A DNA stretch of 64,000 nt from NCBI GenBank assembly GCA_003402735.1, contig QQNE01000001.1, positions 1-64,000 on the forward strand. Reading direction: 5' to 3'. The position numbers were made by a program, and so were the translations under genes. The notes under the pieces were generated by a model. It saw only the letters and a program-made list of their open reading frames with translations. It was not told the origin of the DNA and did not search any database. This document shows positions 57,516 to 64,000 of this stretch, piece after piece. Positions within the stretch are counted from its first letter, which is position 1. Each line of letters begins with the position of its first letter. The stretch comes from Verrucomicrobiota bacterium (GTDB taxonomy: Bacteria > Verrucomicrobiota > Verrucomicrobiia > Verrucomicrobiales > DEV007).

Positions 57516-59519
57516 ATGATCTCAATCGAGGAACATGCCGCCGCTTCCCGGTTCGCCGATGAGATCCACCATCTTTTCTCGGCCAGCGGACGGCTTTCCC
57601 GCTCCCCGGATTTTGAATACCGCCCCGAGCAGCAGCAAATGGCGGTGGCGGTGGCGGAATCCCTGGAGTCCGGCGCTCCCCTGATCGTCGAGGCTGGCAC
57701 CGGGGTCGGCAAGTCGCTGGCCTATCTCGTCCCCTCCATCCTCTACGGATTGGAGCAGGGCCGCAAAGTCGTTGTCTCCACGCATACCATCAATCTGCAG
57801 GAACAGCTCATTGGCAAGGATCTTCCGATCGTCCGCAAATTGGTCGACCAGGATTTCACTGCGGTCCTGTTCAAGGGGCGCGGCAATTATCTCTGCCCGC
57901 GTCGGCTCGAACTGACCGGGCAACAGCAGGGGGATCTCTTCGGGACGGGCGACTTGGCGGAATTGGCCGAAATCGCCTCCTGGGCCAAGACCACGCAGGA
58001 CGGGACCCTGGCGGGCATGCCATTCACTCCATCCCCGCGAGTCTGGGCTCAAGTTTGCAGTGAGCCCCACATCTGCACGGTGAAAGGCTGCGGCGGATCG
58101 AAGTGTTTCTACCAGAAGATGCGCCGGGAAGTGATGGCCGCCAACGTGGTGGTCGTCAATCACACCCTTCTCTTCACCTTGCTGGCTTCCCAGGAAGACC
58201 TCGGGGATGATCAACGGGAATCCGGAATTCTGTTTCCGAATGACATCACCGTGCTCGACGAAGCCCACACCCTGGAAGACGTCGCGGCCCGGCAACTCGG
58301 CATGAGCCTGAGCCAGTCATCCCTCAAATTCACGGTGCAACGGCTCTACAATCCCCGAAGCCGCAAGGGACTCTTCCAGGCCGCCAAAAACGTCGACGGC
58401 GTCCGGGCCGCCTCCAGTTTGCTGGATGGCATCGACGATTTCTTCGACGAAATCGAGCAGGCTTGCCGCTTCGATGGAGCCTCGCGCGAGTTCCGGGTGC
58501 GACGACCGAACTTGGTCAATGACTCCCTCTCCGCCTCCCTGCTCTCGGTGCAAAAGCTCATTGCCACGACCGCGGAGGACGTCAAGAACGAGGGGACCAA
58601 GGCGGAACTCGCCGACATCGGACGGAGGCTTCGCGATGCCCGACTCGGGGTGGCTTCGTTCCTTGAGTTGGCCACCGAGGACCACGTCTACTGGACGGAA
58701 CGGGCCGGTGGCGATGATGGTCGGCCGGTCAACTACACGCTGCAGGCCGCCCCGCTCGACATCTCCGAACGCCTCAGCCAGATCTTCTTCCGGCGCGGTG
58801 CCCGCTGCATCCTCACCAGCGCCACGCTCGGTGTGGGCGATGACCAATTGCGCTACTTTCGCAACCGGATCGGCGCCGGCACGGCGCGCAGCGTGGTCAT
58901 CGGCAGTCCCTTCGACTATGCGGAGCAGATGACGCTCTACCTGGTGCGCTCCATTGCCGATCCGCGGGACGCCGGCTACGAAGGCCAGCTGGCGGAGTGG
59001 ATCCGCCATTTCCTCGATCTTTCGGAGGGACGGGCTTTCGTGCTCTTCACGAGCTACCGCACGATGCGGGCCATGGCGACCACGCTGGAGGCTTACTGCG
59101 CCAAGAAAAAATTTGATCTCTTCGTGCAGGGCCAGGGAGATTCCCGGTCGGCGATGCTCGAGCAGTTCAAGAAATCCGGACGCGGCGTGCTGCTGGGAAC
59201 CGACAGCTTCTGGACCGGGGTGGACGTTCCCGGCGAGGCCCTGTCCAACGTGATCATCACGCGGCTGCCCTTCGCCGCCCCGGATCATCCGCTCACCGAA
59301 GCGCGTTGCGAACAAATCCAGGAGCGGGGGGGAAACCCGTTTTATGAGTATTCGGTCCCCGAAGCGATCCTCAAGCTCCGCCAAGGCCTCGGCCGCCTGA
59401 TCCGCTCCCGGAAGGACAAGGGCATGGCAGTGATCCTGGACAACCGTCTTCTCGGCAAAGCTTACGGCAAGGCGTTCCTCAAGGCGATGCCTCCAGCCAA
59501 GCGCCAAATCGTCGGATAA
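57516..59519 (+). CDS. DinG-family ATP-dependent helicase
   Basis: VEAGTGVGKSLAYLVP, CPRRLE...CTVKGCGGSKCFY (Fe-S cysteines), VLDEAHTLED, TDSFWTGVDVPGEALSNVIITRLPF, LRQGLGRLIRS. Confidence 0.95.
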   Translation: MISIEEHAAASRFADEIHHLFSASGRLSRSPDFEYRPEQQQMAVAVAESLESGAPLIVEAGTGVGKSLAYLVPSILYGLEQGRKVVVSTHTINLQEQLIGKDLPIVRKLVDQDFTAVLFKGRGNYLCPRRLELTGQQQGDLFGTGDLAELAEIASWAKTTQDGTLAGMPFTPSPRVWAQVCSEPHICTVKGCGGSKCFYQKMRREVMAANVVVVNHTLLFTLLASQEDLGDDQRESGILFPNDITVLDEAHTLEDVAARQLGMSLSQSSLKFTVQRLYNPRSRKGLFQAAKNVDGVRAASSLLDGIDDFFDEIEQACRFDGASREFRVRRPNLVNDSLSASLLSVQKLIATTAEDVKNEGTKAELADIGRRLRDARLGVASFLELATEDHVYWTERAGGDDGRPVNYTLQAAPLDISERLSQIFFRRGARCILTSATLGVGDDQLRYFRNRIGAGTARSVVIGSPFDYAEQMTLYLVRSIADPRDAGYEGQLAEWIRHFLDLSEGRAFVLFTSYRTMRAMATTLEAYCAKKKFDLFVQGQGDSRSAMLEQFKKSGRGVLLGTDSFWTGVDVPGEALSNVIITRLPFAAPDHPLTEARCEQIQERGGNPFYEYSVPEAILKLRQGLGRLIRSRKDKGMAVILDNRLLGKAYGKAFLKAMPPAKRQIVG

Positions 59520-59530
59520 TCCGCAATTGC

Positions 59531-59560
59531 TTGTCAAAAAGGCTTCGGGGCGATAAGAAT
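59531..59560 (+). promoter_or_regulatory. Possible promoter for the gldA-F-G operon
   Basis: TTGTCA (59531-59536) - 17 nt - TAAGAA(T) between the dinG stop and the gldA ATG. Confidence 0.4.
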
Positions 59561-59571
59561 GATTCTCCCGC

Positions 59572-60537
59572 ATGATTCAAGTTCAGGGCCTCACCAAGAC
59601 CTACCGGGGCAGGGCTGTCGTCGATGGCATTTCCTTCGAAGCCGGTCGCGGAGAGATCGTGGGCTTCCTCGGGCCGAATGGAGCCGGCAAATCGACCACC
59701 ATGCGGATCCTCTCCGGCTTTCTGCTGCCGACCTCCGGGAAAGTGGAAATCGCGGGCCACGACATCGTGGAGGAATCGCTGCAGGCACGTCGCCACCTCG
59801 GTTACATGCCGGAGGATGTGCCCCTTTACCCGGAGATGCGGGTGGAAGAATACCTCCGCTACCGGGCCGGGATCAAGGGCGTGCCCAGGGACCGGCTCAC
59901 GGCCCGGGTGACGGCGAACATGGAACGCTGCGGCGTGGCCCAAGTCGCTCGCAAACTCATCGGCACCTTGTCCAAAGGTTATCGGCAACGAATCGGGCTG
60001 GCGGACGCCTTGGTTCACGATCCCGAAATCCTCATCCTGGACGAGCCAACCAACGGCCTCGATCCCAATCAAATCCGCTCGGTGCGGGAAATCATCCGAT
60101 CCCTGGCCGGTCAACACACGGTCTTGCTCTCCACCCACATTTTGGCCGAGGTGGAAGCGGTTTGTGAGCGGGTCATCATCCTCGATGGCGGGCGGATCAA
60201 GGCCACGGGCGATCCGGCAAGCCTGGCGCGACGCCTGGAGCGAGGGGCGCGCCTGGCTCTGGAAGCGAAGGGACCGGGAACGGAAGCGATGGAAAAGGCG
60301 CTTCTCCGGGTGGTCGGCGTCAGCGAAGTTCGCTCCGAGGCATTGCCTGGCGACTGGACCCGTTTTGAGCTCGGAGTGCGAGGGGGCGAAGATCCGCGGG
60401 AAGAGATCTTCCGGGTGGTGAACCTGGAGCAATGGAGCCTGAGACACCTTTCGATGGAACCGGCCACTCTGGAAGAAATCTTCGCCGGATTGACCGCCGA
60501 AAGTGGCCGGGAAATCGAACCCCAAGCGCGCGCCTGA
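59572..60537 (+). CDS. ABC transporter ATP-binding protein (GldA-like)
   Basis: GFLGPNGAGKSTTMRIL, LSKGYRQRIGLADALVHDPEILILDEPTNGLDP. Confidence 0.95.
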   Translation: MIQVQGLTKTYRGRAVVDGISFEAGRGEIVGFLGPNGAGKSTTMRILSGFLLPTSGKVEIAGHDIVEESLQARRHLGYMPEDVPLYPEMRVEEYLRYRAGIKGVPRDRLTARVTANMERCGVAQVARKLIGTLSKGYRQRIGLADALVHDPEILILDEPTNGLDPNQIRSVREIIRSLAGQHTVLLSTHILAEVEAVCERVIILDGGRIKATGDPASLARRLERGARLALEAKGPGTEAMEKALLRVVGVSEVRSEALPGDWTRFELGVRGGEDPREEIFRVVNLEQWSLRHLSMEPATLEEIFAGLTAESGREIEPQARA

Positions 60538-60545
60538 ACCTGGAG

Positions 60546-61301
60546 ATGAGCCGACGTTTTCTGATCCTGCTGCAACGCGAACTGGCGGCCTTCTTTTTCT
60601 CGCCGATGGCCTACTTCATCCTGGCCATGGTCATGGGATTGAACGGAGTCGCGTTCCGCTTTGCCACGGCGCTGATGGACGGACGGATCCAGCCCCACAG
60701 CCTGGTCTCCCTGACCTTCAACTCGTTTTGGTTCCGCATGATCTTCTTTTTCCTCTTCCCGCTGCTGACCATGCGGCTTTTCGCCGAGGAACGCAAAATG
60801 GGAACGTTCGAGACCCTGATGACCGCGCCGGTGCGCGTTTCCGAAGTGGTGCTCTCCAAATACCTCGCCTGCCTGCTGTTCTACTGCGCACTTTGGGTGC
60901 CCGTCCTGGGAAATTTCCTGCTCTTCCGGATGATCACGGGCTCCAGCACGGCCTTCCCGGACGGAGCGCTGTTCTCCTCCGCCCTGCTGCTTCTGCTCCT
61001 GGGCGCTTTCAACATCGCCCTCGGTTGCCTGGCCTCAGCGCTGTCGCGCAACCAGATCGTGGCCGCGGTCGCCGGCGGAACCCTGGTTCTGCTCCACTTC
61101 TTTCTCGGGTTTTTGGCTGGATTCGCCAAGGTCTCAACGGGGGTGCTGGAGCGGGTCAACTATTTCTCCAGCCTGGACCACATCAACCTCTTCGCGCAGG
61201 GGCTGATCGACTCCCGACCGGTGATCTATTACCTCTCGACCACCCTCTTTTTGCTGGCCCTCACCCATCAGGCCATTGAACACCGCCGCGGCGGCATCTG
61301 A
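60546..61301 (+). CDS. ABC transporter permease (GldF-like)
   Basis: MSRRFLILLQRELAAFFFSPMAYFILAMVM; 6 TM pattern; between GldA-like and GldG-like genes. Confidence 0.9.
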   Translation: MSRRFLILLQRELAAFFFSPMAYFILAMVMGLNGVAFRFATALMDGRIQPHSLVSLTFNSFWFRMIFFFLFPLLTMRLFAEERKMGTFETLMTAPVRVSEVVLSKYLACLLFYCALWVPVLGNFLLFRMITGSSTAFPDGALFSSALLLLLLGAFNIALGCLASALSRNQIVAAVAGGTLVLLHFFLGFLAGFAKVSTGVLERVNYFSSLDHINLFAQGLIDSRPVIYYLSTTLFLLALTHQAIEHRRGGI

Positions 61302-61303
61302 GA

Positions 61304-62785
61304 ATGAACTTGCTGCGCCCCAGAACGGAACTGGCCAAACTGTCACGGCTCCCCTGGATGCGGGACCTGTCCCGGACTTGGCACGCCCCGGCGCGCCTCG
61401 CCGCCGCCTTCGTGCTTCTCCTTCTGGCGAACGTGGTCTCATTCCGGCATGCGCACAGATTGGACCTGACCGAGAACCAAAGATTCACCCTCTCGAACGT
61501 CACCAAGTCCCTGGCCAAGAGCTTGAAACAGGAGATCGACGTCATCGCGGTCTTCCTCCCCAGTTCTGAAATCGCGGAAGATGTCCGCACCTTGATCGAC
61601 GAATACCGCAAAGCGTCCGGCAAAAAGATCCGCGTGGAATGGATCGATCCAGCTCGTCAACCCGACCGGGTCGAGGCCATCAAAGCCCAGCACAAGGTGA
61701 GTTTGCGCGGCAGTTCGATCCTAGTGGTCCGCGGTTCTCAACGGCGAATCTTGCGCGAGGAAGACCTCCTGCAACGGGACGGCTCCGGACTGATCAACAA
61801 GTTCAACGGGGAGATCGCCCTCTCCGCGGCGCTGATCGAAGTGCTGGAGGAGACGCCCCGCAAACTCATCCTCGTCACCGGTCACAGTCCGGCCCCGGAA
61901 TTGCAGGCCGCCGCCGAAGAACTTCGTGTTCCCGGTTCCCGCCAAAATGTGAAGCTCGAGTATGCCACCCTCAACACCGGCGGCATCCCGGCCGATGCCA
62001 GCGTCGTGGTCATCGCCGCCCCCCAGACCGACTTCTCGCCCATCGAAATGCGCGAGATCGAACGCTACTGGTCCGACGGACGCGGCTCCCTGTTCATCAG
62101 CCTGAACCCCGACAGCTCGACCCCTCGCCTCCGGGCTTTCATCCGCGCCCTCGGCGTGGCCCCTCGCGGAGACCGCGTTCTCTACCTCGAGAGCCGCCGC
62201 GGGCAATCAGCCGCCAAAATGTTCTCGGTCACCGCCGCCATCCGCCCCGGCTCCGCCATCACCCGGGATTTCGAGGGCATGGACATCCACCTCGGCGGCC
62301 GCAGCGAATCCCTCGAACTCTTCCCAGACGCCGACCTGATCCGGGCCCAAAACATTCACCTCACCCCGCTCCTCGTCGCAGACCCCCGTTACTGGGGAGA
62401 GACCAACTTCAACTCGGAGCCCGTCCGCCGAGATCGGTCGGATGACCATTCCGCCCCCCTCTACGTCGCCGCCGCTGTGGAAAAGGGCGCGGTGGACGAC
62501 CCGAACCTGCGCGTCGATACCCAACGCCTCATCGTGGTGAGCAACCCCGGCATTCTTATCGGAGGCATCGACCGGGACCAGACCCAGGCAGACTTTGTCA
62601 TGTCCTGCCTGAACTGGCTCATGGACCGGACCCATCTCGCCGGAATCACGCCCAAGGAACCGGCTCGCTACGCCGTGGAACTCTCGGACAAACAACGCGC
62701 CCGGCTGGAACGATTCATTCTCTGGATCGGACCCGGCCTGGCCGTGATCGCCGGCATCGGGATGGGTTGGTGGCGCCGGAAGTGA
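61304..62785 (+). CDS. GldG-like ABC-associated protein
   Basis: HRLDLTENQRFTLSNVTKSLAKSLKQEIDVIAVF; VTGHSPAPEL; C-terminal TM. Confidence 0.9.
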   Translation: MNLLRPRTELAKLSRLPWMRDLSRTWHAPARLAAAFVLLLLANVVSFRHAHRLDLTENQRFTLSNVTKSLAKSLKQEIDVIAVFLPSSEIAEDVRTLIDEYRKASGKKIRVEWIDPARQPDRVEAIKAQHKVSLRGSSILVVRGSQRRILREEDLLQRDGSGLINKFNGEIALSAALIEVLEETPRKLILVTGHSPAPELQAAAEELRVPGSRQNVKLEYATLNTGGIPADASVVVIAAPQTDFSPIEMREIERYWSDGRGSLFISLNPDSSTPRLRAFIRALGVAPRGDRVLYLESRRGQSAAKMFSVTAAIRPGSAITRDFEGMDIHLGGRSESLELFPDADLIRAQNIHLTPLLVADPRYWGETNFNSEPVRRDRSDDHSAPLYVAAAVEKGAVDDPNLRVDTQRLIVVSNPGILIGGIDRDQTQADFVMSCLNWLMDRTHLAGITPKEPARYAVELSDKQRARLERFILWIGPGLAVIAGIGMGWWRRK

Positions 62786-62794
62786 CCAGAAACC

Positions 62795-64000
62795 ATGCTG
62801 CCGCACCGCACCCTCGTCACCCTCGCCTCGCTTGGTCTGGCGCTGATCGCCACCCTCCTGGTGGTGGGCTTTGAAACCCAATCGGGGACTCCCTCCACCG
62901 TTTTGGCCCAGTTCCCCGCCGACGCGGTCGACCAAGCCGAAATCACCGGACCGGCCGGCAAGACGGCGCTGCGGCGAACCCCGGACCGTTGGATGTTCCT
63001 CAAACCGGTGGAGGATTGGGCGGACGCGGGCGGCATGGAGAAACTGGTCCAGGGGCTTTCCCGGTTGCAGGTTCGGGAAACGATCGCGGATGGAGAAATC
63101 AAGGACGCCACCGTCGGACTCAATTCCTCCCGAGCCATCCTGGTTCAGCTCGGGTTCGGCCCGGAAAAACGTCCCGTGGAGAGACTGCTCTTTGGCCGTC
63201 CCGGCCCATTTGAGGAAACCGTCTACGCCCGGATCGAGGGACACCGGGACCGCCGCGGTGTCTTCCTCGTGGAAACACCGGTGCATCCGATCCTCCTCGA
63301 CCCCGGCGAACATCTGCGGGAACGCCGCCTCTTCCCGTTTCCGGCCACGTCCATCCGTTCCTATTCCTTCCGCCAAGGCAACCTCGATGTTGAATTGACC
63401 CGGGACGCCAAGGAACCGCGCTGGTTCCTCACCCGCCCCATCCAATGCCGCGCCAACGACGACATCGCCTATTCCATCCTCGAAGAACTGGCCGTGATGC
63501 GCGCCTCACGTTTCATCGAGGACCGAGGGCTGTCCGCCGGAACCCAAAACACCCAGGGAGCGGCCGCTTTTGTGATCCGGTCGATGCAGGGTGATGCCGT
63601 CAACCTGACCCTGGAGGCCAAGGACCCCCAGGAGACGGGTCCCGCCATGCTCGCCCAGATCGGCGGAAGAACCACCGTCCTGCAAATCTCCGACGACTTG
63701 GTCGCTCGCCTCCCCCGCGCCCTCGAACAATTCCGCTTCCCCACCTTGGTCGAGTTCGACAAAGACACGGTCGCCCAAATCGTCATCGAAAGCCGCACCG
63801 ACCCGAAAGTGGAATTGAAGAGCGACGGACGCCGTTGGGACCTGTTCAGCTACAGCCAATCCTGGCCCGCCCGGGAAGAACGCATCAAGCGCTTGCTGAA
63901 CGCGCTGCTCACGGAACCGGTGCTCGAATTCCGGTCCAACAGTTCAGCCGACCTGCAGCGGTTCGGACTCGATCGACCCGACCTCCGCCTCACGGTCGTC
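62795..64000 (+). CDS. DUF4340-domain protein (truncated by window edge)
   Basis: Manual translation from ATG 62795: MLPHRTLVTLASLGLALIATLLVVGFETQSG...VDQAEITGPAGKTALRRTPDRWMFLKPVEDWADAGGMEKLVQGLSRLQV; open for 402 codons to the edge. Not in the ORF track (no stop). Confidence 0.88.
   Translation, partial: MLPHRTLVTLASLGLALIATLLVVGFETQSGTPSTVLAQFPADAVDQAEITGPAGKTALRRTPDRWMFLKPVEDWADAGGMEKLVQGLSRLQVRETIADGEIKDATVGLNSSRAILVQLGFGPEKRPVERLLFGRPGPFEETVYARIEGHRDRRGVFLVETPVHPILLDPGEHLRERRLFPFPATSIRSYSFRQGNLDVELTRDAKEPRWFLTRPIQCRANDDIAYSILEELAVMRASRFIEDRGLSAGTQNTQGAAAFVIRSMQGDAVNLTLEAKDPQETGPAMLAQIGGRTTVLQISDDLVARLPRALEQFRFPTLVEFDKDTVAQIVIESRTDPKVELKSDGRRWDLFSYSQSWPAREERIKRLLNALLTEPVLEFRSNSSADLQRFGLDRPDLRLTVV

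Noticed and set aside
59572-64000. gldA-F-G-DUF4340 as evidence of gliding motility
   Set aside because: These ABC modules are widespread in non-gliding phyla and no other gld genes are in the window.

Overview
This 64-kb, high-GC, gene-dense window has a PVC/Verrucomicrobiota-like gene content (DUF1552/DUF1592 planctomycete-type cytochrome pair, SHD1-domain protease, sulfatase); the taxonomic guess is inference. I support about 45 protein-coding genes. No rRNA, tRNA, CRISPR array or intact transposon was recognised. Two edge-truncated genes are missing from the ORF track: CorA on the minus strand at the left edge and a DUF4340 protein at the right edge. Main blocks: corA | A2M-pbpC | kdpABCD (no kdpE seen) | comEC-like | SHD1/gluzincin | pyrE | porin-like | Phd/PIN toxin-antitoxin pair | NYN-LOTUS | PqqD-M50-HlyD plus GAF-HlyD | YugP-like | secG | acyltransferase-heptosyltransferase fusion | DUF350-lipoprotein-GSP synthase | two PilT-like ATPases | sulfatase / DUF1552-DUF1592 | HAD, pseudo-Deg, Deg, ychF | SMUG1-like, DUF486, sigma-70 | partial ebo cluster (E-C-D) | lipoproteins, DsbD-alpha-like, SET | LacI, LptG-like, DinG | gldA-F-G-DUF4340. 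The most promising items for follow-up are (i) the RRE/PqqD-M50-HlyD fusion paired with a GAF-HlyD fusion, (ii) the eboE-C-D sub-cluster without A/B/F, (iii) the PIN toxin that has lost acidic active-site residues but keeps an antitoxin and a perfect upstream palindrome, (iv) the tandem active Deg plus catalytically dead Deg lipoprotein, (v) the LpxL-like/GT9 fusion lacking the HX4D/E acid, and (vi) RNA-like hairpins, notably one at the predicted 5' end of the porin mRNA. All family calls come from reading motifs by eye; no database search was run.
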